A program made the position numbers and the translations under genes. From Streptosporangiales bacterium (GTDB lineage Bacteria > Actinomycetota > Actinomycetes > Streptosporangiales > WHST01), in NCBI GenBank assembly GCA_009379955.1, contig WHST01000025.1, forward strand, positions 1-61,316: a stretch of DNA of 61,316 bases. Reading direction: 5' to 3'. Numbering within the stretch: the first letter of the stretch is position 1; the number at the start of each line of letters is the position of its first letter. This document shows positions 26,114 to 34,411 of the stretch, in pieces. A model generated the notes under the pieces. It was not told where the DNA came from. It searched no databases and worked only from the letters and a program-made list of their open reading frames with translations.

Positions 26114-27178
26114 TCAGCCGGAGTGCAGGTCCAGGGTCGCTCGGAGCGTGCCGGCGATCTCGACGGTCGCGTCGCGGGCGGCGCGGCTGCCGCCGGCCAT
26201 GCAGAGGAAGCCGTGCACCAGCGTCGGGAACCTGCGCAGCGTGGTCGGCGTGCCCGCGGCGCGCAGGGCGTGGGCGTACGCCTCGCCCTCGTCGCGCAGC
26301 GGGTCGAAACCGGCCGTCACGACGACGGCGGGTGGGAGGCCGGTGAGGTTGTCGGCGAGCAGCGGGGAGATGCGCGGGTCGTCGAGCGGGTGGCCCGTGG
26401 TGCCGACGTACTGCGTGAGATACCAGTCGATGTCGGCATCCGTGAGGTAGCAGCCCTGGGCGAACGACGTCGCAGACGGGTACGTGCCGACGCGGTCGGT
26501 GGTCGGGTACACGAGCAGCTGAGCGGCGGGCGCGCGCTCGCCCGCGCGGGCGAGCAGTTGGCAGGCGACGGTCGCGAGGTTGCCGCCGGCGCTGTCGCCG
26601 CCGACGGCGATCCGGTCGGCGTCGGCACCGAGTGTGGCCGCGTGGGCGTACGCCCAGCGGACCGCGGCGACCGTGTCGTCGACCGCGGCGGGGAACGGGT
26701 GCTCGGGTGCGCGCCGGTAGTCGACGGAGACGACGTGCACGCCCGCGTGCAGGCACAGCGACCGGCACGGCACGTCGTGGGTGTCGATGTCGCCGGAGAC
26801 GTGCCCACCGCCGTGCAGGTAGACGAGCAGCGGCCGTGGGCCGGGCTCGCCGGGCGGCGGCCGGTAGTGCCGTGCGCGCAGCGGGCCGGTCGCGCCGTCG
26901 ACCGTGAGCTCGTGCGTCGCGACCGGCGGCCCTGGCCCGGCCACGGTGGTGGCGTCCCGGCGCAGCAGGTCGCGCGCCTCCGCCGGCGTCAGCGCGTCGA
27001 GCGGTGGTGCGCCCATGCGCTCGCGCAGCGCGAGGATCAGCTGCGCCTGCGAGTCCATCGTCGCGCCGTCGACGTGGAAGGGACGGCCGGCGAGGCCGCG
27101 GCGCACCGGCTCGGGCAGCCCGGCGATCGCGCGGGCGGCGACGCTCTCGGCCCGCGCGAGACCCAGGAACGGTCTCAC
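26114..27178 (-). CDS. alpha/beta-hydrolase fold-3 esterase (HSL family)
   Basis: The 354-aa esterase of the hormone-sensitive lipase group cleaves carboxylic esters. It has the HGGGH oxyanion-hole motif (YLHGGGHVSGD), the nucleophile in GDSAGG, the acid in DPLRDEG and the His in LVHGFL. The GTG at 27178 overlaps the stop of the upstream Baeyer-Villiger-type gene as GTGA and follows AGGAGG. A ketone-oxidising monooxygenase feeding an esterase is a classic pairing: ketone to ester, then ester to alcohol plus acid. The upstream frameshift could lower expression of this coupled gene. Confidence 0.86.
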   Translation of the reverse strand: MRPFLGLARAESVAARAIAGLPEPVRRGLAGRPFHVDGATMDSQAQLILALRERMGAPPLDALTPAEARDLLRRDATTVAGPGPPVATHELTVDGATGPLRARHYRPPPGEPGPRPLLVYLHGGGHVSGDIDTHDVPCRSLCLHAGVHVVSVDYRRAPEHPFPAAVDDTVAAVRWAYAHAATLGADADRIAVGGDSAGGNLATVACQLLARAGERAPAAQLLVYPTTDRVGTYPSATSFAQGCYLTDADIDWYLTQYVGTTGHPLDDPRISPLLADNLTGLPPAVVVTAGFDPLRDEGEAYAHALRAAGTPTTLRRFPTLVHGFLCMAGGSRAARDATVEIAGTLRATLDLHSG

Positions 27179-28655
27179 CGCGCCTCCTGCGCCTGCCGTG
27201 GCCGCGCGTCGACGCGGTAGGCGTACCTGTCGAACCGCGCCGTACGGCGGCGGAAGCCCGACACGAACGACGGCCACAGCGTGGTGTTGCGCCCGTGCTC
27301 GTCGAGGTACCAACTCCGGCACCCGCCGCGCACCCAGACCGTGCGACGCATGCGGTGCTGCACCGTCGCGTGGTACCGCTCCATCACCTCGTGCCGCACG
27401 TCGACGGCCTGCGCGCCGTGCCGCCGCAGGAACCCGACGGCGTCGCGGACGTACGCGAGTTGCGCCTCAGACATCAGCACGACGGACGTATGGCCGCCGC
27501 CGGTGTTGGGACCGAGCAGCATGAACAGGTTGGGGAACCCCGCCACCGTCGTGCCCTTGTACGCGCGCATGCCGTCGCGCCAGGTCTCGGCGAGTGTGCG
27601 GCCGTCGCTGCCGCGGATGCGTTCGGCGATCGGCGGGTTCGTGACCCGGAACCCGTGCCGCAGACGATGGTGTCGACCTCGCGTACGCCCCCGTCGTCGG
27701 TGACGACCGCGTGCGGCTCGATGCGCGCGATGCGCTCGGTCACCACGTCGACGTTGGGCTGCGTGAGCGCGGGGTACCAGGTGCTGGAGAGCACGACACG
27801 CTTGCAGCCCATCGTGTACGAGGGGGTCAACTTCGCGCGGAGCCGTTCGTCGGGCACCTGGCGCTCCAGCTGGCGTTCGGCGATCCGCTGGAACCCCTGC
27901 AGCGGCCGCTGGTCGACGGTGAAGCCGAACGCGTACATCTCGCGGCCGAGGAAGATGCCGGCGCGCACCAGCCGCTGCATCGGCGGGAGCGCGCGGTAGA
28001 GCCGGTGCTCGAACGCCGAGAGCGCCCGGTCGTGCCGCGGCATCACCCACGGCGGCGTGCGCTGGAAGACGTGCAGGCGTTCGACGACCGGTTGGATCTC
28101 GGGCACGAACTGCGCGGCCGAGGCGCCGCTGCCGATGACCGCGACCCGCTCGCCGGCGAGGTCGTGGTCGTGGTCCCACGCTGCCGAGTGGAAGAGGGTG
28201 CCGGCGAACGTGTCGAGGCCGGGGATCGCGGGCAGCGCGGGCTCGGACAGCGGTCCCGACGCGTCGACGAGCACCTGCGCGCGCAGCGTGCCGCGGCTCG
28301 TCGTGACGACCCAGCGCGCGGCGCCCTCGTCCCAGTCGGCGGCGAGCACCTCGTGTCCGAGGCGGAGGTGGGGCAGCACGCCGTGCGAGTCGGCGACGTC
28401 GCGGAGGTAGTCCCAGATCTCCTGCTGCGGCGAGAAGCTGCGGCTCCACGCCGGGTTGGGCGCGAACGCGAACGAGTACAGCTGCGAAGGGACGTCGCAC
28501 GCCGCCCCCGGGTAGGTGTTGTCGCGCCAGGTGCCGCCGAGGTCGTCCGCGCGTTCGAGGACGACGAGGTCGTCGACGCCGTCCTCCTTCAGTCCGATCG
28601 CGGCCCCGAGACCGGAGAACCCGCTGCCGATGATCGCGACCGTCACGTCGTCCAT
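27175..28655 (-). pseudogene. Baeyer-Villiger-type flavin monooxygenase with internal frameshift
   Basis: The gene should encode about 493 aa. The N-terminal part carries the FAD motif GSGFSG, the Baeyer-Villiger fingerprint FxGxxxHxxxW (F150, G152, H156, W160) and a second Rossmann motif GSGASA. After CGTG, near position 27651-27655, the reading frame shifts by one base: the matching C-terminal part (FRVTNPPIAERIRG to QEAR) continues in another frame to the stop at 27175. One missing base restores a full-length enzyme. It is either a recent mutation or a sequencing error. It was the upstream partner of the esterase gene. Confidence 0.8.
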
Positions 28656-28744
28656 CTACCGGAGAGTAACTTGTCCGGCTGCCACACCGGTGGTGAAGGC
28701 TTGGTGAACCGTCCGCCACGAGGCTGATCGAGCGGCCGGGTCCG

Positions 28745-29713
28745 GTGTCTACTCGGGTGGTGCTGTCGGTCGTGGTCCCCGTGTACGACGAGGCGGATGT
28801 CCTGCCGCTGCTCGTCGAGCGGCTGCGCCCCGTGCTCGACCGCCTCGACCGGCCGTACGAGGTGGTCGCGGTCGACGACGGCAGCACCGACACCAGCGCC
28901 GCGCTGCTCGAGGGCTTCCGGCGGGTCTGGCCGCAGCTGCGGGTCATCGGGCTGCGCGCCAACTCCGGCCACCAGGCGGCACTGTCGGCGGGCCTGGTGC
29001 GTGCCAGGGGCGAATGGGTCGTGACCATGGACGCCGACCTGCAGGACCCGCCGGAGCTGGTCGGCGAGATGCTCCGCACCGCCGAGGCGTCGGACGTCGA
29101 CGTGGTCTACGCCGTCCGCGCGGACCGCAGCACCGACACGTTCTTCAAGCGCCGGACGGCGGCGATGTTCTACGCGCTGATGCGGAGGCTCGCGGGCAGT
29201 CAGGTGCCGGCGAACGCCGGCGACTTCAGGCTGATGAGCCGCGCGACCGTCGACGCCGTCAACCGGCTGCCGGAGCAGAACCGCGTGCTCAGGCTCGCGG
29301 TGCCGGCGCTCGGGTTCCCCAGTACCACCGTGGCGTACGAGCGTGCGGCGCGCGCGGCCGGCGGCACGAAGTACACGCTCGCCCGGATGCTGCGGCTGTC
29401 GCTCGACAGCGTGACCGGCTTCTCCGTCGCGCCGCTGCGCGCGGCGACGTGGTGCGGGTTCCTCGGGATGTTCTGCGCCCTCGCACTGATCGCGTACGCG
29501 CTCGTCTCGTGGGCGCTCGGCCACACGACGCCCGGCTGGACGTCGACGTTCGCGACCGTGGTCGGCGTCGGCGCCGTCCAGCTCTTCTGCCTGGGCCTGC
29601 TCGGCGAGTACGTCGGACGCATGTACCTCGCCGCCCAGGGGCGACCGTCGTACTTCGTCGCCTACGACTCGCTGGTCAGCGAATCTCGTACACGCGTACC
29701 CGACCTGAGGTGA
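28745..29713 (+). CDS. family 2 glycosyltransferase with C-terminal membrane helices
   Basis: The 322-aa enzyme resembles dolichyl-phosphate mannose synthase or GtrB/ArnC-type transferases, which make polyprenyl-phosphate sugars. The GT-A domain shows VVVPVYDEADVLP, the nucleotide-binding VAVDDGSTD and the metal-binding TMDADLQDPPE. Two membrane helices near residues 235-260 and 270-300 anchor it. The adjacent convergent gene encodes a large multi-spanning protein of the GT-C type, a plausible user of the polyprenyl-linked sugar, although the two are not co-transcribed. The GTG start has only a weak ribosome site. Confidence 0.84.
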   Translation: MSTRVVLSVVVPVYDEADVLPLLVERLRPVLDRLDRPYEVVAVDDGSTDTSAALLEGFRRVWPQLRVIGLRANSGHQAALSAGLVRARGEWVVTMDADLQDPPELVGEMLRTAEASDVDVVYAVRADRSTDTFFKRRTAAMFYALMRRLAGSQVPANAGDFRLMSRATVDAVNRLPEQNRVLRLAVPALGFPSTTVAYERAARAAGGTKYTLARMLRLSLDSVTGFSVAPLRAATWCGFLGMFCALALIAYALVSWALGHTTPGWTSTFATVVGVGAVQLFCLGLLGEYVGRMYLAAQGRPSYFVAYDSLVSESRTRVPDLR

Positions 29714-31712
29714 AGCGCAGGTCGGCGATCCGGTCGAGCGTGCGCCGGTCCGCGGCGTCGAGCCCGGTGGCGAAGAGCCAGCGCGCGCCGTAGCGGGCGT
29801 GCAGCGCCCGCAGGGTCGTCGCGCTCGGGCGGTCGAAGGCGGCGTCGTTGGCGCGTAGCCGCTCCTGGTCAGGGAACGGCGTGCCCTGGCCCTCGCTGAG
29901 CCCGTGCTCATCGGCATACGCGCGGGACGCGGTCGTGTATGCCCAGCCCTCCACCAGCACCCGGCGTTCCGCCGTTCCGGTGAGCCAGAACGCGCGCCCG
30001 TCGCAGCCTGGCCGGACACCACGGAAGCGGCGGCGGCAGTGGCGGTCGGTGGCGACGAGGTCGTCCGTGCCCGAGTGGGCGCGCAGCCAGCGCGCCGCAT
30101 GCAGCTCGTCGAGGGTCGTCTCGGTGTACGAGCGCAGCGGCGCCGCGCGGAGCGTGACGAGTGAGTGCTTCAGGAGTGCGGGTGCGGCCACGGCGCGTTC
30201 GGCGACGGAGCCGACGGCGAGCACGGCGAGGAGCGCCGTCGCGACCGCGGGGCGGCTCGGCCATGGACGCGATCCCGCCGCGCGGGCCAGGGCCCCGGCG
30301 ACGACCGCCGCGCCCGTCAGAGCGGCGGTGCGGACGAAGTACCCCTCGCTCGACGAGACGTGGCCGAACAGCAGCGCGGCTGCCGCGCCGCCGTAGGTGA
30401 ACGACGCGGCGAGGACAGCGCCGGGCTCGAAGGACGCACGGCGGACGAGCAGCGCCGCCCCGGCGAGCGGTGCTCCCCACGTCAGCAGCGTCACGCCGAG
30501 CGTCATGACCAGGGCCGGCGCACTGGTGCCGATCACGGGTGTGAGCGGGGTGCGGTGGAGCATGTGCAGCGGCGAGACGGCGAGCCCGAGGCGCTCCCCG
30601 CCGAAGACGACGACCATCCCGAGCAGCCAGATCGCGAACGACGAGCCGAGCGCTACCACGGCGGGGCGCAGGCCCTTTCGCGCGACGACGCGGCCCACGA
30701 CGACGACGCCGAGGCTGCCGACGACCAGCGGGAGCACGGTGCCCTTGCTCGCGACGCTCGCGACGAGCAGGAGCACCACGAGGATCCACGACCGCGGCGG
30801 CGCCCGGTCGCGCAGCAGGTCGACGAGGAGCACGGCGAGACCGCCGAGGAGGACCGTGGCGTACGCCTGGGTCGGGCTGGCGAAGGCGAGGTCGGCGATG
30901 TTCCAGTTCGCCCTCACGACCGAGGTCGACGCCACCACGAGCACGGCCGCGATCCCGCCCACCCAGCTGGAGTCGGCCAGCCGGTGCGCGAGTGCCACCG
31001 TGAGCAGGACGCCCACGACGAGGAGAGGCACGGCGCCGAGCCGGAACACCACGAGCGGCAGGTCGACGCCGCTGGTCCAGCTCGCCGCCGCCAGGTGCTC
31101 GTGGACGAAGTACTGGTAGTGCAACGGCAACCCGGCGACGTGCGGGGTGGTCAGCGGGAAGTGGTGCTTCGCCTCCGCCGCGAGTGCCAGCTGGTACGGC
31201 AGGTCGGTGTACGCGGCGAGCGCGTAGCCCTCGGTGAGCGGGTGCCGGCCGAACCCCCGCGCAGCGACGACCGACACTGCCACGGTCACGGCGCCCGCGA
31301 TCACCCAGGCGGGGCCGGGCGCGAGGGTGTCGCCTGACCTGACCAGCCAGCGACGCCGCAGCGCGGGCAGTGCCGAACCGGCGATCACGATGACGGCCGG
31401 GACGACGACGTGTGCGCGCGGCTGCCCGAGTGCCGTGCTCACCGCGTAGACCGGCAGCTCGACCGCCAGGCCCACGGCCGAGCCGACGGCGAGGTCGTCG
31501 ACCAGGCGTCCGGCACGGCCTCGTACGCACCGCCACACGACGAGGCCCGGCCAGGTCACGAATCCGGCCCAGTAGAACGCGTAGCCGGCCACGTCGACCA
31601 CCGGCGTGCCCGCCCGGACGAGCATCGTCACGACGAGCGCGGCCGCGACCACGGCAGGCGTGACGGAGGACCGTACGACGAGGGGAAGGGCGCGGGAAAG
31701 GTGCGCGGGCAC
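29676..31712 (-). CDS. large multi-spanning membrane protein, GT-C glycosyltransferase-like
   Basis: The 678-aa protein has about 12 or 13 predicted helices across the first 520 residues and a soluble C-terminal domain with a conserved-looking region (AARWLRAHSGTDDLVATDRHC). This organisation resembles actinobacterial GT-C type mannosyl- or arabinosyltransferases and related unassigned membrane proteins. I see no unambiguous catalytic DD/DE motif, so the function is open. Its 3' end overlaps the convergent glycosyltransferase gene by 38 bases. The start at GTG 31712 has no strong ribosome site. Confidence 0.6.
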   Translation of the reverse strand: MPAHLSRALPLVVRSSVTPAVVAAALVVTMLVRAGTPVVDVAGYAFYWAGFVTWPGLVVWRCVRGRAGRLVDDLAVGSAVGLAVELPVYAVSTALGQPRAHVVVPAVIVIAGSALPALRRRWLVRSGDTLAPGPAWVIAGAVTVAVSVVAARGFGRHPLTEGYALAAYTDLPYQLALAAEAKHHFPLTTPHVAGLPLHYQYFVHEHLAAASWTSGVDLPLVVFRLGAVPLLVVGVLLTVALAHRLADSSWVGGIAAVLVVASTSVVRANWNIADLAFASPTQAYATVLLGGLAVLLVDLLRDRAPPRSWILVVLLLVASVASKGTVLPLVVGSLGVVVVGRVVARKGLRPAVVALGSSFAIWLLGMVVVFGGERLGLAVSPLHMLHRTPLTPVIGTSAPALVMTLGVTLLTWGAPLAGAALLVRRASFEPGAVLAASFTYGGAAAALLFGHVSSSEGYFVRTAALTGAAVVAGALARAAGSRPWPSRPAVATALLAVLAVGSVAERAVAAPALLKHSLVTLRAAPLRSYTETTLDELHAARWLRAHSGTDDLVATDRHCRRRFRGVRPGCDGRAFWLTGTAERRVLVEGWAYTTASRAYADEHGLSEGQGTPFPDQERLRANDAAFDRPSATTLRALHARYGARWLFATGLDAADRRTLDRIADLRFTSGRVRVYEIR

Positions 31713-31746
31713 GCGCCGAGGCTATGGCACGGGGTGCTCCGTACGT

Positions 31747-31794
31747 GTGAAGGGCACCTTCACCACACCATGGTGTGGTGAAGGTGCCCTTCAC
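31747..31794. repeat. perfect 48-bp palindrome without loop
   Basis: All 24 base pairs match, with ACCATGGT at the centre and GTGAAGGGCACC at the ends. It is the longest perfect palindrome I found and belongs to the GTGARGG family. It lies 18 bases past the stop of the small gene at 31813 and 34 bases upstream of the membrane-protein start, where it could act as a terminator. Confidence 0.75.
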
Positions 31795-31812
31795 CCAGTG
31801 CTGTCTGCGACG

Positions 31813-31995
31813 TCAGGACGCCTTTGTCGCGTCTGCGGCGGTCTCGGCTTCGGTGGCGGCCTCGGCCGGGGTGTCCGCCGCGGCGTCCGGGGTCTCCGAG
31901 GCGGGGGCCTCGGCCTCGGCCGGCGCGGTGGCGTCGGTGTCGACTGCCTTGTCTTCCTGCTTGCTCTTCCTTCTGAGCAGGCTCAGGATTCCCAC
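31813..31995 (-). CDS. 60-aa Ala/Glu-rich small protein
   Basis: The protein starts with a short basic, hydrophobic segment (MGILSLLRRKSKQ) and continues as a low-complexity Ala/Glu/Asp/Thr tail. Small proteins with this build are widespread in actinobacteria and lack a proven function; in streptomycetes they are sometimes labelled gliding motility protein without evidence. The GTG at 31995 follows GGAGG at correct spacing, which supports real translation. Confidence 0.6.
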   Translation of the reverse strand: MGILSLLRRKSKQEDKAVDTDATAPAEAEAPASETPDAAADTPAEAATEAETAADATKAS

Positions 31996-32214
31996 AGGGT
32001 CCTCCGGTGGTGCGTATCGGTCGAGTCCCCGCTCGACCAGGTGATGGTTACGGGCAGTGGAGGGAAGTGCCGATCATAGACGTCCGCCTCACGGGCCGAA
32101 CCCCGGTGTGACCGTACGCGAACGCGTTGCCGTAGCTGTTCCGTGTTCTCGGTGTGACAGCGGTCGACCGGTCGTTCGATCTCCCCTAACCGGAGGATCA
32201 GCGGAGGTCTCGAC

Positions 32215-33360
32215 ATGCGTAGACGCGCACCCCTCGTCCTGGCGGCCGCGCTGGCCGCCGCGCTCTCGCTCGTGCTGTCGGGCAGTGCGTCCGCGGCGCC
32301 GGCGGAGCCCGTCGTCGTGGCGAGTGGCCTCGACAACCCGCGCCAGCTCGCGTGGGGGTCGAACGGCGCTCTGCTCGTCGCCGAGGCGGGTCGCGGCAAG
32401 GTGAACCCGGGGCCCAACGGGTGCTTCACCGGCCCGGAGGGCGAGACGTGTCTCGGCGTCACCGGCAGCATCTCGCGGATCGCCGACCCCGCGCGGACGG
32501 TCGACGGCGACGCACGGCGCGTCGTGACCGGGCTCATCTCCGGTGCCTCCCGCGAGGGCGGCTCGGCGGTGGGGTCGAACGGCGTCTCGTTCCAGAACGG
32601 CAAGATCCTCGTCGCGATGACGTGGGCTCCGCCGGACGTCCTGCCCAGGACCGGGGTGCCGAAGTGGCAGCTCGGCAAGCTGATCCGGGCGACGCCGTGG
32701 CCGAGCCACGCAAAGAAGTCGATCGCCGACCTCGCGGCCATCGAGGTCACCCAGAACCCGGACGGCACCGACGTCAACGCCAACCCGTACGCGGTGCTCG
32801 CCCTCGATGACCACAGGTCGGTCGTCGCCGACGCGGGCGGCAACCATCTCGTCCTCGTCGACCGTGGCAAGGCGAGGGTGCTCACGGTCATGCCGGCGCA
32901 CGGCTGCGGTGGAGTCGTGACGCCCGAGTGCGACATGCACTCGGTGCCGACGTCGCTGGCCAAGGGACCAGGCCACGCGCTGTACGTCGGCGAGCTCGCG
33001 CACTTCGAGCCCGGTGGGGCGCGGGTCGTCAAGGTCTCGCCGACCACGGGCAAGGTCCTCGGCTTCTACGGCAAGGGTGGCACGCTCTGCGCCAAGGACA
33101 CCGCGGGCTTCAGTGGCATCAGCGGGATCGCGTTCGGTCCGGACGGGAGCCTCTACGTGAGCGAGCTGTTCGGCGGTGCGACCGGCGGCCAGGTCGTCAG
33201 GATCTCGCCGACGTGCCAGCGCACCGCGGTGCCCGTGCCGATGCCGGCCGGGCTGTTGACGGACAGCAAGGGCAGCGTGTTCGTCTCGGCGTTCAGCATC
33301 TCCGACCGCGACGGCGCCGACGGCGCCCCGCCGGGACAGATCTGGAAGCTGCGCTTCTAG
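32215..33360 (+). CDS. secreted ScyD/ScyE-family protein
   Basis: The 381-aa exported protein has a signal peptide (RRRAPLVLAAALAAALSLVL, cleavage after SASAA) and then a beta-propeller-like body. The pattern VVVASGLDNPRQLAWGSNG, then SISRIAD and an ending in PGQIWKLRF is typical of the ScyD/ScyE family, first noted in cyanobacterial scytonemin clusters and common in actinobacteria with unknown role. Six cysteines may form extracellular disulfides. Two GGAGG-like sites precede the ATG. Confidence 0.75.
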   Translation: MRRRAPLVLAAALAAALSLVLSGSASAAPAEPVVVASGLDNPRQLAWGSNGALLVAEAGRGKVNPGPNGCFTGPEGETCLGVTGSISRIADPARTVDGDARRVVTGLISGASREGGSAVGSNGVSFQNGKILVAMTWAPPDVLPRTGVPKWQLGKLIRATPWPSHAKKSIADLAAIEVTQNPDGTDVNANPYAVLALDDHRSVVADAGGNHLVLVDRGKARVLTVMPAHGCGGVVTPECDMHSVPTSLAKGPGHALYVGELAHFEPGGARVVKVSPTTGKVLGFYGKGGTLCAKDTAGFSGISGIAFGPDGSLYVSELFGGATGGQVVRISPTCQRTAVPVPMPAGLLTDSKGSVFVSAFSISDRDGADGAPPGQIWKLRF

Positions 33361-33381
33361 CGGTCCAGCGGTCTAGCGGGA

Positions 33382-33435
33382 CCCGTGAGGGGCACCCCCA
33401 CCGGGTGGGAGCACGGTGGGGGTGCCCCTCACGGG
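33382..33435. terminator. 22-bp perfect hairpin, GTGAGGGGCACC family
   Basis: Arms 33382-33403 and 33414-33435 pair perfectly around a 10-base loop and match those of the hairpin at 20172-20225. It sits between the convergent ScyD-like and DHFR-like genes, 22 and 14 bases from their stops, and likely terminates both. Confidence 0.78.
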
Positions 33436-33448
33436 GTCGACCGTGGGA

Positions 33449-34009
33449 TCAGTCCGCGGCGGGGCGGTAGACGAGGTGGAGGACGCCGCTGCCGAACGTC
33501 GTGGAGGAGGCGAGCGTCAGCGGCAGGCGCGGGGTGCCCGCCTCGAACAGGTGCGCGCCGGAGCCGACCACGATCGGGTGCACCAGGAGGTCCAGCTCAT
33601 CGAGGAGACCCTCGCTCAGCAGCCAGCGCACCAGGGTGGCACTGCCCGACAGGGCGATGTTCTTCCCTTGCCCGGCCTTGAGCTCGCGGAGACGGTCGCC
33701 CGCCTCCGCGCGGCGGAGGAGGGTTGTGTTGGCCCAGTCGGCGCTCTCGAGGGTGTCGGACACCACGTACTTGGTGGCGCCGTTCATCGTGGCGGCGATC
33801 TCGTCGTCGCTGTTGGGCCAGTACTCGGCCCATTCGCGATAGTTGGTGGCGCCCATGAGCATGGCATCGCTGCGCGCGAAGCCTTCACCCACGGCCGCGC
33901 CCATCTCGTCGTCGAAGTAGGGGAAGTGCCACTTGTCCGGTGCCTCGACGACCCCGTCGAGGCTGATGAAGAAGTTGGCGACGATACGGCGGGACGGCGG
34001 TGTGGTCAT
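33449..34009 (-). CDS. dihydrofolate reductase-fold (RibD C-terminal-like) reductase
   Basis: The 186-aa protein matches the DHFR-like RibD_C family (COG0262), which uses NADPH on unknown pteridine- or riboflavin-like substrates. Features are the N-terminal FFISLDGVVEAPDKW, MLMGATNYREW, NIALSGSATLVRWLLSEGLLDEL and HPIVVGSGAHLFE. It is not a housekeeping folA. The ATG at 34009 follows GAGGAG. A second family member lies at 49269. Confidence 0.82.
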   Translation of the reverse strand: MTTPPSRRIVANFFISLDGVVEAPDKWHFPYFDDEMGAAVGEGFARSDAMLMGATNYREWAEYWPNSDDEIAATMNGATKYVVSDTLESADWANTTLLRRAEAGDRLRELKAGQGKNIALSGSATLVRWLLSEGLLDELDLLVHPIVVGSGAHLFEAGTPRLPLTLASSTTFGSGVLHLVYRPAAD

Positions 34010-34171
34010 GGCGGCTCCTCTGGGGGCGATGTGGACGTTCTGCACATTGGACACCGCGCCGGTCCGGAAGTCATCGCCTGCCGCGGTCCGATTCCTTCGG
34101 GGACGATGGGGTGGTCGTCGGGACCCGGCGCCGGTGGGCCGTGCCGTAGGCTTGGCGGCCGGAGGGCACAC

Positions 34172-34384
34172 ATGGGCGATGACCAGTCGAAGCCCGCGGA
34201 CGAACAGCCGGCAGAGGCACAGTCCGCGGACGAGCAGGATGAGACGCACCGCAGGTTCCGCGAGGCGCTGGAGCGCAAGAAGCAGGCGGAGCACGCCTCG
34301 AACGAGCGCGCCCGCGCCGACGACAAGGGCGTGGGTCCCTCGCAGGCCAAGGTGAAGCGCCAGTTCCGCCGCAAGTCCGGCTGA
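34172..34384 (+). CDS. DUF5302-like small actinobacterial protein
   Basis: The 70-aa, highly charged protein has a Glu/Asp/Ala-rich N-terminus, the helix THRRFREALERKKQAEH and the C-terminal VKRQFRRKSG, which match the DUF5302 pattern seen only in actinobacteria. Function is unknown. GGAGGG precedes the ATG. It is divergent from the DHFR-fold gene. Confidence 0.7.
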   Translation: MGDDQSKPADEQPAEAQSADEQDETHRRFREALERKKQAEHASNERARADDKGVGPSQAKVKRQFRRKSG

Positions 34385-34411
34385 CCGGGGTCACCGCGGG
34401 TCGTCGGAGCG

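Noticed and set aside
27474-28655. A 393-aa monooxygenase ending at 27474
   Set aside because: Its last 50 residues are Arg/Ser/Pro-rich and have no family similarity, while the expected C-terminal sequence continues in another frame. A frameshift explains this better.
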